Shown here one piece after another: positions 1-7,973 of a stretch of 64,000 bases of DNA. The position numbers were made by a program, and so were the translations under genes. The number at the start of each line of letters is the position of its first letter. Position 1 is the first letter of the stretch. Location of the stretch: contig NZ_AP027728.1 in NCBI RefSeq assembly GCF_030296555.1, positions 2,728,001-2,792,000 on the forward strand, in the 5' to 3' direction. The notes beneath the pieces are model-generated. The model saw only the letters and a program-made list of their open reading frames with translations, was not told the origin of the DNA and ran no database searches. This DNA comes from Microbacterium suwonense. Its GTDB lineage: Bacteria; Actinomycetota; Actinomycetes; Actinomycetales; Microbacteriaceae.

Positions 1-20
1 CGCGTCGGTAGAGTGGGCTC

Positions 21-683
21 ATGGTCGATGTGGATGCCGGTGCGGTCGGCGCCCGTGCCCGTCGGCGCACCTGGATGCTCGGCGGCGGTCTGCTCGCGGC
101 ATCCGCTCTGCTGGGGCTCGCCGCCCCGAGCCTGTCGAGTCTGCCGGGCCTGCCGTACCTCTCGCTGCCGACGCTGCTGTTCTCGGGCGGAGCGATCGTC
201 TTCGCGGTCGGGCTGGGCAGGTCGGGCAGCGTCACCGCGCGACGTCCGTTCGGGACGGGCGCGCTCGTCGCGCTGGCCATCTGGTTCCTCGTGCAGCCGC
301 TGGTGCTCCTGCCCCTGCCGGAGGACGAGGCGGCGCTGCCGGACTTCGTCGCGGCGATGAGCATGATCGGGATCACCCTCGAGGTGATCGCGCTCGTACT
401 CGCGGTGACGGCCGTGACCCAGATCGGACGGAGCGACGTCGTGCCGCGTCCCTGGAACTGGGCGCCGCTGTGGGCGCTCCTGGCGACGGTCGTCGCCTGG
501 TTGCTGCAATCGGGACTCGTGCTCGGTCCCGGGATCGCTGATGATCAGGGCGTGCTGCTCGCCGTGTTCGGACTCAGTGGCATCCTCGAGGCTGGCGCCG
601 TCGCCTTCCTCGGTGTGCTGGCGATGATCCTCGCCGTGCGGCCCGCAGGCGGTGCGACAGTGGTCTACAGCTCGGCGGAGTGA
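21..683 (+). CDS. Conserved multi-pass membrane protein, function unknown
   Basis: The 220-residue product has about six hydrophobic segments (roughly residues 18-40, 48-64, 80-101, 112-135, 150-170 and 180-207) joined by short loops, with an Arg-rich cytoplasmic-looking start (residues 12-16). I recognise no catalytic motif or named family. The ATG at 21 is the first start in the frame. The gene converges on the HhH-GPD gene, with only 16 bases between the stop codons. That it is an integral membrane protein is seen directly; any function is unknown. Confidence 0.7.
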   Translation: MVDVDAGAVGARARRRTWMLGGGLLAASALLGLAAPSLSSLPGLPYLSLPTLLFSGGAIVFAVGLGRSGSVTARRPFGTGALVALAIWFLVQPLVLLPLPEDEAALPDFVAAMSMIGITLEVIALVLAVTAVTQIGRSDVVPRPWNWAPLWALLATVVAWLLQSGLVLGPGIADDQGVLLAVFGLSGILEAGAVAFLGVLAMILAVRPAGGATVVYSSAE

Positions 684-699
684 CCGCTCGGCTCGCGCC

Positions 700-1275
700 T
701 CACTTGCCCGTCTTGGCTGCGGCCTTGATCGCCTTCTTGTGTGCGCGCACCTTCGCCAGCGACTCGGGCGAGACGATGTCGGCGACGCTGCGGTACGAGC
801 CGTCCTCGCCGTAGGGCGCGGATGCCTCCCGCCAGCCCGCGCCGGTGAACCCGTACTGCTTGCCGAGCAGCGCGAGGAAGATCTTCGCCTTCTGCTCACC
901 GAAACCGGGCAGCTTCTTCAACCGCTTCAGGACCTCGGCGCCGTCGGGGTCGCCGTCGGTCCACAGGGCGGATGCATCGCCGCCCCAGGCATCGATGAGG
1001 GTCTGGCACAGCGTCTGCACCCGGGTGGCCATCGATCCGGGAAAGCGGTGCACAGCGGGCGATTCCCGGAACGCCTCGAGGAAGGCATCCGGATCCATGC
1101 CGGCGATGGCCGCGGCATCCGTCGCGCCCGTGCGCTGCACGATCTTGAGCGGACCCGCGAACGCGGTCTCCATCGGCACCTGCTGGTCCAGCAGCATCCC
1201 GATCAGGAGGGCGAGGGGGTTGTCGCTCAACAGTTTGTCGGCTTTGGCGTCGTCGGTGAGGTGCAGTTCCGGCAT
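700..1275 (-). CDS. HhH-GPD-type base-excision DNA repair protein
   Basis: The 191-residue product resembles the actinobacterial HhH-GPD family of DNA-glycosylase-like proteins. It has the family start (NPLALLIGMLLDQQVPME near residue 18) and a helix-hairpin-helix-like stretch, LPGFGEQKAKIFLALLGKQYG, near residues 120-140. A role in excising damaged bases follows from the family; substrate specificity is not visible. I chose the ATG at 1275, which matches the usual N-terminus; a longer frame continues upstream to 1410 but looks non-coding. A truncated relative of the first 33 codons lies about 700 bases upstream at 1981..2082. Confidence 0.8.
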   Translation of the reverse strand: MPELHLTDDAKADKLLSDNPLALLIGMLLDQQVPMETAFAGPLKIVQRTGATDAAAIAGMDPDAFLEAFRESPAVHRFPGSMATRVQTLCQTLIDAWGGDASALWTDGDPDGAEVLKRLKKLPGFGEQKAKIFLALLGKQYGFTGAGWREASAPYGEDGSYRSVADIVSPESLAKVRAHKKAIKAAAKTGK

Positions 1276-1333
1276 GCCGTCAGTATCGCAGGAAGCAGTA
1301 TCAAGGGACATGGAGGGCCGCGCTGATAGAGGC

Positions 1334-1345
1334 GGTAGATCTACC
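1334..1345. promoter_or_regulatory. 12-bp perfect palindrome (possible operator)
   Basis: GGTAGATCTACC lies between the divergent HhH-GPD gene and the small membrane-protein gene, 76 bases before the chosen start of the latter. A perfect 12-base palindrome in a promoter region suggests a dimeric regulator site, but no regulator is identified. Confidence 0.3.
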
Positions 1346-1409
1346 AGGGGTCCTAATAGTCTTAATGGAGCGAGCCCTGCATTCCTGGGGGACTGTAACG
1401 TTTTGGACA

Positions 1410-1907
1410 ATGGGAGTCGAGCACACGCGAGAGCTGAGGCGCAGATTTCTGAACCTCGGGATTGGCGAGATCGTCGCAGCGGTCATCTTCTGCTTTGCCA
1501 TGGCCTGGGCGATCTCGCCAATAATCGCGTCCGACTCCGACCGGCTCGCGGTCTGGGCCGCGCTCATACCGCTGGTCGCAATACTCGTCCAGGCGGGCAT
1601 CTACTGGCTGGCGGCGCGCGCCTGGATCGGGCGCGGAAGCATGCCGCAAACCATGCGGACCGTCTACCGGTGCTTTCGCCTCGTCGACGCAGTGCTGCTG
1701 GCAGCTAGCCTCGTCGCGGTCGTCGCAATGCGCCCGAGCGCGGCCGCTCTTGTGCTGGCCCTTGCCGTGTGGCTCTTCGGTGTCGCCGAATATGTCAACT
1801 ACTATGTCGTGCGACTGGCGTATCCGTTTTCTCGCTGGCTAGTGGAGGTCGGCCACCGACGTACGCCGAGACTTGTCAAGGACATGCGCGACCGCAGTTC
1901 GGCGTGA
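1410..1907 (+). CDS. Four-helix membrane protein, function unknown
   Basis: The 165-residue protein has a charged N-terminus (HTRELRRRF) followed by four hydrophobic segments, roughly residues 16-37, 44-65, 87-105 and 107-130, and a basic C-terminal tail. I recognise no family. The start is uncertain: an in-frame ATG at 1365 gives 180 residues, and neither has a strong ribosome site, so I prefer 1410 because the protein becomes regular there. The gene ends at a strong hairpin (1910..1954). It lies in the patch that lacks the usual GGATGCC words, so it may be acquired. Confidence 0.6.
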   Translation: MGVEHTRELRRRFLNLGIGEIVAAVIFCFAMAWAISPIIASDSDRLAVWAALIPLVAILVQAGIYWLAARAWIGRGSMPQTMRTVYRCFRLVDAVLLAASLVAVVAMRPSAAALVLALAVWLFGVAEYVNYYVVRLAYPFSRWLVEVGHRRTPRLVKDMRDRSSA

Positions 1908-1909
1908 TC

Positions 1910-1954
1910 GCCGGGCCGCACTACCTGACCGTCAATTAGGTAGTGAGGCCCGGC
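1910..1954 (+). terminator. Long GC-rich hairpin after the membrane protein gene
   Basis: Two 17-base arms (1910..1926 and 1938..1954; GCCGGGCC at the base of the stem) pair with a single mismatch around an 11-base loop, beginning 3 bases after the stop codon. The T-run is poor, as is usual for actinobacterial terminators. Confidence 0.65.
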
Positions 1955-1980
1955 CTTCCGCAGCGATTGCTGCCACATGG

Positions 1981-2082
1981 TTAAACGACCTGCTGGTCGA
2001 GCAGCATGCCGACCAGAAGTGCCAGCGGGTTGGTCGTGAGGAGGTCGTCCGCGGCGGCGTCGCCGGTGATGTGAAGAGGCAT
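1981..2082 (-). pseudogene. Truncated N-terminal copy of an HhH-GPD DNA repair gene
   Basis: Thirty-three codons from an ATG at 2082 encode the start of a second HhH-GPD protein, including TNPLALLVGMLLDQQV, then run into a TAA at 1981. The stretch aligns with residues 1-35 of the complete gene at 700..1275 but differs enough in sequence to be a paralogue or a displaced native copy rather than a recent duplication. The rest of the gene is missing. It marks one edge of the rearranged patch between the glycosylase gene and hemA. Confidence 0.65.
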
Positions 2083-2252
2083 GCATCCAGTGTGCCAGGG
2101 GGCCATTGTCGAGCGGGAGAAGTTCCGTGTGAACGCCAAGCGCATCGACCTCGTCACAGCGGCTCGCCTCAAGACCGACCGATTTAGCGTTGCGTGAGCA
2201 GATGCTGGTGCCCGCGCGGTCTTTCCCCTCTTCCCGCGAATCCATCGGCGCG

Positions 2253-2267
2253 ATATCATCATGATAT
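2253..2267 (+). promoter_or_regulatory. Palindrome ATATCATcATGATAT over the antitoxin start codon
   Basis: Seven-base perfect arms flank a single C, and the right arm includes the first two bases of the ATG at 2266. The sequence TATCAT (2254..2259) also fits a -10 element placed so that transcription would begin at or next to the start codon, giving a leaderless mRNA. An HTH antitoxin bound here could block its own promoter; this is inference from position. Confidence 0.55.
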
Positions 2268-2709
2268 GAGTGAAACGCTGCGCGAGTCACGTGAGCGAGC
2301 TGGGCTCAGCCAAGCGCAACTTGCACTGCGCAGCGGTGTTGCGCAGCCGAACATTGCCGCATACGAGTCGGGGCGCCGGAATCCGTCGGCGGAAATGGTC
2401 GGTAGATTGCGGTCGGCCATGCGCCCTTTGCCGCACGAGGCGGTTGAACGGCATCGCGACGAACTCAAGGCACTCGCTGCGCGGTACGGCCTGAGCAACC
2501 TGCGCGTGTTCGGCTCCGCCGGGCAGGGCACGGACACCACGCAGAGCGACCTCGATATCCTTGTCACCCGCTCACCGCACGTCGGATTGCTGACGATCGC
2601 CGAATTCGCCTTCGCCGCCGAACGATTGCTCGGCGTTCCGGTCGACGTGGTCACAGACGGAGGGCTCCCCGCTGATCATCCGATCCTCCGGTCAGCGGTG
2701 GCCGCGTGA
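2266..2709 (+). CDS. mntA: XRE HTH-MNT nucleotidyltransferase fusion, antitoxin of a HEPN/MNT module
   Basis: The 147-residue protein has two parts. Residues 4-57 are an XRE/Cro helix-turn-helix (SQAQLALRSGVAQPNIAAYESG). Residues 65-147 are a minimal nucleotidyltransferase domain with G83-S84, ten residues, then D95-x-D97 (the GSx10DxD motif) and a third acidic residue at D127 (PVDVV). In HEPN/MNT (type VII) modules, MntA transfers AMP to a tyrosine of the HEPN toxin. The N-terminal DNA-binding domain would let the antitoxin also control its own promoter, where a palindrome covers the start codon. The stop overlaps the HEPN start by four bases (GTGA). Confidence 0.85.
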   Translation: MSETLRESRERAGLSQAQLALRSGVAQPNIAAYESGRRNPSAEMVGRLRSAMRPLPHEAVERHRDELKALAARYGLSNLRVFGSAGQGTDTTQSDLDILVTRSPHVGLLTIAEFAFAAERLLGVPVDVVTDGGLPADHPILRSAVAA

Positions 2710-3056
2710 GAGATAGGGACGAACGGTCGCTGCGTGAGATCGTGAGGTTGTGCGACGATGGCATGCGACTCGCCGGTCGAGGCCATGAGTGGTATGTCTC
2801 GGACGATCTCAATACACCGGGGCTCGCGGCCGAATCGATCATCATCAAGGTCGGTGAGAACGTCGCGCGGTTGAGCGAGGAAATGATCGTCGCGAACCCG
2901 CAGGTGCCCTGGTCGAGCATCAAGCGCATGCGGGATCGGCTCGCGCACCACTACGAGGCGACCGATTACGAGGCGGTGTGGGCCACCATCAACGTCGATC
3001 TTCCCCGCGTGCGTGCAGCGGTCGCATCACTCCTCGCCCAAGTGCCCGATGATTGA
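2706..3056 (+). CDS. hepT: HEPN-domain (DUF86) toxin of the MNT/HEPN module
   Basis: The 116-residue all-alpha protein carries the HEPN RNase signature R-x4-H-x-Y exactly (R76, H81, Y83 in MRDRLAHHYE). In this family R and H form the RNase site and the tyrosine is the residue adenylylated by the partner MntA. The GTG start at 2706 overlaps the antitoxin stop, implying translational coupling. The order antitoxin then toxin, the small size and the position in a patch of gene remnants all fit a mobile toxin-antitoxin module. The target RNA is unknown. Confidence 0.85.
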   Translation: MRDRDERSLREIVRLCDDGMRLAGRGHEWYVSDDLNTPGLAAESIIIKVGENVARLSEEMIVANPQVPWSSIKRMRDRLAHHYEATDYEAVWATINVDLPRVRAAVASLLAQVPDD

Positions 3057-3258
3057 CCACAAATCTGCCTATCCGCTGATTTGGCAGTATCCCGTGTCCA
3101 TTCCTCGTGCGGATGCGTCGGCACGGCGTAGAGGTGCCGATCACTGCGGGTACACGACACGGAAGCCTTGACAGACGATCAGGATGCCGTCGCGGAACGG
3201 TACGTCCGGCATCCAGTGCGTCGCCCATTGATCCAGTATTGTGCACCCGTCGGCTGGC

Positions 3259-4527
3259 TCAGGCGATCTCGGATTCCGCCGAGTGATCGGCATCCGGCAC
3301 CAGGCCGTACAGGGTCTCGAGTGCCGCGAGGAACTCGTCGCCGCGACCCTCCGCCGCCAGCTCGTGGGCGCGCGTGGTGGGCGTGTGCAGCAGTACGCCG
3401 GCGAGATGGCGCATCGCCTGCTCCACCAGCCCGTCCTCATCGCCGCGACGGCGCGCACGGTCGATCTCGGCTTCCAGCAGCTCGAAGATGTGCGTGCGCA
3501 GCGCGACGACGGCGGGTGTCACCGCCGCGCGGGAGCCGGCCGCACGGAAGTCCTCCGCCGCCTCGCGGACGACGGCGCGCGCGGCATCCGTCGCCTGCAG
3601 CTCCTCAAGCGGGGCGTGCAGCCGGATCGTCTCCAAGTCCAGCAGGGCGACGCCCTCGAGATGTGCGACGTCGGGATCGACGTTTCTCGGCATCCCCAGG
3701 TCGATCACCAGCTGTGAGCCGTGACTCACCGGGCAGCCGTCCGTCGCCGTGCGCGACGGACGCTGCAGCTGCTCCGGGCCCAGCACTGGATCGGTGGCGG
3801 TGGTGCAGGTGATCAGCAGTGAGGAGCGCTGTGCGGTGCGGGCATAGTCGGATGCCGCGACGGCACGGATGCCGTGCTTCTTCGCGAACAGCTCGGCACG
3901 CCCTGATGGCGAGTACACCGAGATGTCGACCGCTCCGCGTTCGCGCAGCGTGGCGAGGGTGACGGCGGCATAGGAGCCGGTGCCCACCAGCAGCACGCGC
4001 TCCGCGGACCAGTCCGCGATACGGCTGTCGGCCAGCTCCAGCGACAGGCGGACGAGTGAGCGGCCGGCGCGCTGCAGCGCGGTGACGTTCTTGACCTTGC
4101 GCTGCGCTTGGCTCGCGCGCTGGAAGAGCCGCTCGAGCGCCGGGGAGGTGGTGCCCTGTTTGCGCGCCTCGCTCAGCGCACGCCGCACCTGGCCGGCGAT
4201 CTCGCCCTCGCCGGAGACGACGGACTCCAGACCGGATGCCACGGCGAACAGGTGCTCTGCGACCCGGCCCTCCTCGATCACGTGGTACGAGCCGTCGAGG
4301 TCTTCTGCGGGGATGCCGGCGGCCTGCGCGACGACATCCAGCACGGCACCCGTCTCGGTGCCGTCCGTCTCGACATAAGTCTCGAACCGGTTGCAGGTCG
4401 CCAGCACGACGGCTCCCTGCGCGCCGGCTTCGACGAGTGTCGGGGCGACGGTTTCGGGGTGGCGGCTGAGGCGTTCGAGCAGTTCGAAGGAAGCGGTCTT
4501 GTGACTCGCCGTGACGCAGAGCAGCAC
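3259..4527 (-). CDS. hemA: Glutamyl-tRNA reductase
   Basis: The enzyme reduces glutamyl-tRNA(Glu) to glutamate-1-semialdehyde with NADPH, the first committed step of C5-route heme synthesis. The product is 422 residues from the GTG at 4527, which gives the family start (xLLCVTASHKTASFELLE); an ATG at 4590 in the same frame would add 21 unrelated residues. The active-site cysteine is C45 in VLATCNRFE; SGEGEIAGQVRRAL and a Rossmann NADPH stretch (VLLVGTGSYAAVTLATL) follow. It is transcribed divergently from hemE with about 105 bases between, so the two probably share a control region. The substrate product feeds HemL, encoded at 12366. Confidence 0.93.
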   Translation of the reverse strand: MLLCVTASHKTASFELLERLSRHPETVAPTLVEAGAQGAVVLATCNRFETYVETDGTETGAVLDVVAQAAGIPAEDLDGSYHVIEEGRVAEHLFAVASGLESVVSGEGEIAGQVRRALSEARKQGTTSPALERLFQRASQAQRKVKNVTALQRAGRSLVRLSLELADSRIADWSAERVLLVGTGSYAAVTLATLRERGAVDISVYSPSGRAELFAKKHGIRAVAASDYARTAQRSSLLITCTTATDPVLGPEQLQRPSRTATDGCPVSHGSQLVIDLGMPRNVDPDVAHLEGVALLDLETIRLHAPLEELQATDAARAVVREAAEDFRAAGSRAAVTPAVVALRTHIFELLEAEIDRARRRGDEDGLVEQAMRHLAGVLLHTPTTRAHELAAEGRGDEFLAALETLYGLVPDADHSAESEIA

Positions 4528-4632
4528 GTGGTCAGGGTACGCCCGATCGCTATGTACGGCATCTGAGGGGAGCCTTACCGGGCCGGCCACCCCCTGACGA
4601 GACGCATAGCTGCAGGTGCGAGGATCGACAGC

Positions 4633-5646
4633 ATGAGTGATCTGCTGCGCGCGCTCGCCGGGGACAGGCCCGAGCGCACCCCCGTCTGGTTCATGCGTCA
4701 GGCGGGCAGGTCATTGCCCGAGTACCGCGAGCTGCGCGTCGGCACCCGGATGCTGGACGCCTGCCTCACCCCCGATCTCGCGGCCGAGATCACGCTGCAG
4801 CCGGTGCGCCGGCACGGTGTGGACGCGGCAGTGTTCTTCAGTGACATCGTCATCCCGCTGCGCCTGGCCGGCGTCGAGGTGGAGATCGAGCCGGGGCGCG
4901 GCCCGGTGTTCGCGAACCCGGTGCGCACAGCGGATGACGTCGCCCGCATCACCGCGATCGACCCGGCAGACCTGGACGGCACCGCGATCGCCGAGGCGGT
5001 CGGCATCGTCACGGCCGAGCTCGATGAGACCCCGCTGATCGGCTTCGCCGGCGCGCCGTTCACTCTCGCGGCCTACCTGATCGAGGGCGGTCCCTCGAAG
5101 GAGCATCTGCGCGCCCGCGCCATGATGCACGCCGATCCCGAGTCCTGGGGTCGCCTGGCCGGCTGGCTGTCGCGCATCTCACGGCGCTTCCTGGAGATCC
5201 AACGCGATGCCGGGGCATCCGTCGTGCAGCTCTTCGACTCGTGGGCAGGTTCGCTGAGCCCGGCCGACTACCGCCGGCACATCGCTCCGCACTCGCACGC
5301 CGCGCTCGAGGGGATCGGCGTGCCCAGCATCCACTTCGGCGTCGGCACCGGTCCGTTCCTCGCCGACATGCGTCTGGACGGCGTCGCCGACGCGGTCGGG
5401 GTCGACTGGCGGATGCCGCTGGATGAGGCGATCCGCGTCCTCGGTCCCGATGTCGCCGTGCAGGGCAATATCGACCCGGCGCTGCTGCAGGCGCCGTGGC
5501 CGGTGCTCGAGGAGCACGTGCGCGATGTGATCGAGCGCGGACGCGGCGGCAAGGGGCATGTGCTGAATCTCGGACACGGCGTCCCGCCGGACACCGACCC
5601 CGATCAGCTCACTCGCATCGTCCGTCTCGCCCACGGCGAGCTCTGA
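4633..5646 (+). CDS. hemE: Uroporphyrinogen decarboxylase
   Basis: The enzyme removes four acetate carboxyls from uroporphyrinogen III to give coproporphyrinogen III in the cytoplasm. The 337-residue protein is full length. It has the N-terminal signature [15 protein letters not shown] at residues 17-31 and the second family block [12 protein letters not shown] near residue 75. Later blocks [17 protein letters not shown] and [13 protein letters not shown] are also typical. It is separated from hemY by a repeat-rich 219-base gap, so co-transcription is possible but not certain. Confidence 0.95.
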   Translation: MSDLLRALAGDRPERTPVWFMRQAGRSLPEYRELRVGTRMLDACLTPDLAAEITLQPVRRHGVDAAVFFSDIVIPLRLAGVEVEIEPGRGPVFANPVRTADDVARITAIDPADLDGTAIAEAVGIVTAELDETPLIGFAGAPFTLAAYLIEGGPSKEHLRARAMMHADPESWGRLAGWLSRISRRFLEIQRDAGASVVQLFDSWAGSLSPADYRRHIAPHSHAALEGIGVPSIHFGVGTGPFLADMRLDGVADAVGVDWRMPLDEAIRVLGPDVAVQGNIDPALLQAPWPVLEEHVRDVIERGRGGKGHVLNLGHGVPPDTDPDQLTRIVRLAHGEL

Positions 5647-5670
5647 CCCGTCCCGCCCTCTTCCGCACGC

Positions 5671-5768
5671 CCAGGTCGCAATGGATGCCGGAACATCGGC
5701 CGCCAGGCGGCAACGATTGCGACCTGGACGGGCTGAGCCGACGGCATCCGGCAACATTCGCGACCTGG
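5671..5768. repeat. Family-1 intergenic palindrome, left-right-right form
   Basis: The left arm (5671..5690, starting CCAGGTCGCAATGG) pairs with a right arm at 5708..5727 (ending TTGCGACCTGG). A second right arm follows at 5749..5768, 41 bases later, with the sequence ACGGGCTGAGCCGA repeated after both right arms. Related elements occur at 39723, 45169, 51106 and 51452. The element lies 24 bases after the hemE stop. Confidence 0.75.
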
Positions 5769-5791
5769 ACGGGCTGAGCCGATGGGGCGCC

Positions 5792-5821
5792 CATCGGATG
5801 CGGGAACATCGGATGCGGGAA
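5792..5821 (+). repeat. 15-bp direct repeat, two copies
   Basis: CATCGGATGCGGGAA occurs twice in perfect tandem, about 45 bases before the hemY start. It may be slippage or a pair of protein-binding sites. Confidence 0.6.
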
Positions 5822-5865
5822 CGGACGACGGAACAGCTCATAGGACGCGATGGGAGAATCGGAGC

Positions 5866-7377
5866 ATGAGCCCTGAGCATCCGGCCGAACTCGCCGCCCG
5901 CGCGGCGGATCAGCACGTCGTCGTGATCGGCGGGGGCATCGGCGGGCTCATCGCCGCCCGCGAGTGCGCGAAGGTCGGCATCCGCGTCACCCTCCTGGAA
6001 GCGGAACCCGAACTCGGCGGCAGCGTCCGCTCCGCTGACCTCGACGGCATCGTCGTCGACGTCGGCGCCGAGAGCTTCGCCACCCGCGGCGGGCACGTGC
6101 GCGCGTTGATCGACGAGCTCGGCCTGTCTGACGCGATCGTCGCCCCCGAAGGCGGCGGTGCCTGGCTCAGCGGCATCCCGGACGCCCCGGATGCGCCACT
6201 GCCCGTTGGCGGCCTGCTCGGCATCCCGGCCAATCCCTTCCAGGAGGACGTACGCGCGATCATCGGTTGGCGCGGAGCGTGGCGCGCCTATGTCGACCGG
6301 CTGCGCCCGCCGTTGACCATCGGGCACGAGCGCAGCCTCGGCCGACTGGTCTCCACCCGGATGGGCGCGCGCGTGCGGGACCGCCTCGTCGCACCCGTGA
6401 CGGCGGGCGTGTACTCGGCGCTCCCCGACGACGTCGACGTCGACGCTGCGGCTCCGGGGCTGAATGCCGCGCTGACACGCGTGGGCTCGCTGAGCGGCGC
6501 CGTGCTCACCATGCAGGGTGAGCGAGCCGGCAAGAAGCCCGGTGCGGCCGTGCAGGGGCTCGACGGTGGAATGACACGGCTCGTGGCCGCACTGCGCGTG
6601 GAGCTCGAGCTGCTCGGCGTCGAGGTGCGCACGGGCACCCGGGTCACGAGCATCGGCCGCGACGGCGAGAACTGGGTCGTGACGATCGAGCCGGACGACG
6701 GCGAAGAGGGCGAGACGGATGCCGATGACGGCGCCACCGAGGCACCGACGCCGCTCACCGCCACCGGAGTCGTCGTCGCGACCGCCGAACCGGCCGCCCG
6801 CACGCTGCTCACCCCGCACGTCACCGGGCTGGGAGAGCAGGGAGACGCCCCCGAGATCGAGATCGTCACCCTGCTGCTGGAGGCCCCCGAACTCGACGCC
6901 GCCCCGCGCGGCAGCGGCGTGCTCACGGTTCCCGGCAGCCACACGGCCAAGGCGCTCACGCATTCCACCGCGAAGTGGGGCTGGCTGCGCCGCGCCGCGG
7001 ACGGAAACCACATCGTGCGCGTATCGTTCGGCACGCAGGGCGAGCCGGCCGCGACCGCGGAACTCGATGACGATGCCGCCGCTCAGCTGGCGCTGTCGGA
7101 GGCATCCGCTCTGCTCGGCGTCGCTCTGCCGCCCGATCGCCTGCGCGCCGCGCACAGGGCGCGCTTCGTGCAGTCGCAGCCGGCGTCGCTGATCGGCGCA
7201 GCAGATCGCCGCACGACCGCACGCGCGGCCATCGCCCGCACGCCGCGACTGGCGGCGGTGGGCGCGTGGCTTGCCGGAACGGGGCTGGCGCAGGTGATTC
7301 CGGATGCCGTCGCCGAGACCGACCGGCTGCGCAGCGCGCTGCTGTGGGATCAGCAAGACGGCTCTCTTACGCGTTGA
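5866..7377 (+). CDS. hemY: Coproporphyrinogen III / protoporphyrinogen oxidase (HemY type)
   Basis: This FAD enzyme most likely oxidises coproporphyrinogen III to coproporphyrin III, the role of HemY (CgoX) in Gram-positive bacteria that also carry HemQ. The 503-residue protein begins with a dinucleotide-binding fold, VVVIGGGIGGLIAARE near residue 18, followed by an acidic strand end (LLEAEPELGG). It has the amine-oxidase-like substrate domain in the middle and a second FAD contact near the C-terminus (VGAWLAGTGLAQVIPDAVAE). An acidic insertion, about residues 268-288, lies in the central domain. The ATG at 5866 follows GGGAGAATCGGAGC; an upstream ATG at 5782 lies in repeat sequence and is unlikely. 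Confidence 0.9.
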   Translation: MSPEHPAELAARAADQHVVVIGGGIGGLIAARECAKVGIRVTLLEAEPELGGSVRSADLDGIVVDVGAESFATRGGHVRALIDELGLSDAIVAPEGGGAWLSGIPDAPDAPLPVGGLLGIPANPFQEDVRAIIGWRGAWRAYVDRLRPPLTIGHERSLGRLVSTRMGARVRDRLVAPVTAGVYSALPDDVDVDAAAPGLNAALTRVGSLSGAVLTMQGERAGKKPGAAVQGLDGGMTRLVAALRVELELLGVEVRTGTRVTSIGRDGENWVVTIEPDDGEEGETDADDGATEAPTPLTATGVVVATAEPAARTLLTPHVTGLGEQGDAPEIEIVTLLLEAPELDAAPRGSGVLTVPGSHTAKALTHSTAKWGWLRRAADGNHIVRVSFGTQGEPAATAELDDDAAAQLALSEASALLGVALPPDRLRAAHRARFVQSQPASLIGAADRRTTARAAIARTPRLAAVGAWLAGTGLAQVIPDAVAETDRLRSALLWDQQDGSLTR

Positions 7378-7498
7378 CGGCCCTGCGCGCAAGGTCAGAT
7401 GCCGAATTCGGAATATGCGACTAGCCTGGGTACACGATCGCCGGGGGCACGCGCTTCAGTTCCTGGTGAAGACGCCGCAACAAGGTCAGGAGGCCCCC

Positions 7499-7972
7499 GT
7501 GAAAGGGAAGATCGGACTCGTCGTAGGACTCGGCGTGGGATACGTGCTCGGTACGCGTGCAGGACGTGAGCGCTACGAGCAGATCAAGAAGCAGTGGCTC
7601 AAGGTCTGGCACCTCGACCCGGTGCAACACCAGGTCACGCGCGTGCAGGAGATCGCCAAGGCTCAGGCCGCCGCGGTGCCCGGTGCGCTGTGGACCGGTG
7701 CGGTGAACGTGGTCAAGGCGGTGTCGAACACCGGCACCGCAGAGCAGAGACTCAACTCCGGGGTGGATGCGGCCAAGCGGGCCGCCGGCGAGGTGGCCGA
7801 CGCTGCCGCAGATGCGACGGCCCGTGGCGTCGAGCGCGCTGAGCAGGAAGAGGCGGCGGCCAGGTCCGCGCCCAAGGCCTCCACGCGCAGTACGGCGAAG
7901 AAGTCCACGGCCAAGAAGAGCACGTCCACGGCCAAGTCCGCTGCGAAGAAGACGACCTCAGAGGCGGAGTGA
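7499..7972 (+). CDS. YtxH-like small protein with Lys/Ala-rich tail
   Basis: The 157-residue protein opens with one hydrophobic helix carrying a glycine pattern (KIGLVVGLGVGYVLGTRAGRERYEQI), typical of YtxH-like stress-linked membrane proteins. A helical middle follows, then a low-complexity basic tail of KKST/TAKS repeats from about residue 128 that resembles histone-like tails. The GTG at 7499 has a strong AGGAGG at 7488..7493. The next two genes, a holin-superfamily protein and a DUF3618 protein, follow within two bases and by overlap respectively. This trio is a familiar actinobacterial arrangement of unknown function. It interrupts the heme genes between hemY and hemQ. Confidence 0.75.
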   Translation: MKGKIGLVVGLGVGYVLGTRAGRERYEQIKKQWLKVWHLDPVQHQVTRVQEIAKAQAAAVPGALWTGAVNVVKAVSNTGTAEQRLNSGVDAAKRAAGEVADAAADATARGVERAEQEEAAARSAPKASTRSTAKKSTAKKSTSTAKSAAKKTTSEAE

Positions 7973-7973
7973 C

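Noticed and set aside
5671..5821. CRISPR array or leader
   Set aside because: Repeats are palindromes with irregular spacing and no unique spacers; no cas genes are in the window.
5179..7392. A 737-codon minus-strand open frame opposite hemE and hemY
   Set aside because: The plus strand holds well-known enzymes. The antisense frame has only Arg/Gly/His-rich sequence without motifs and exists because of the high GC.
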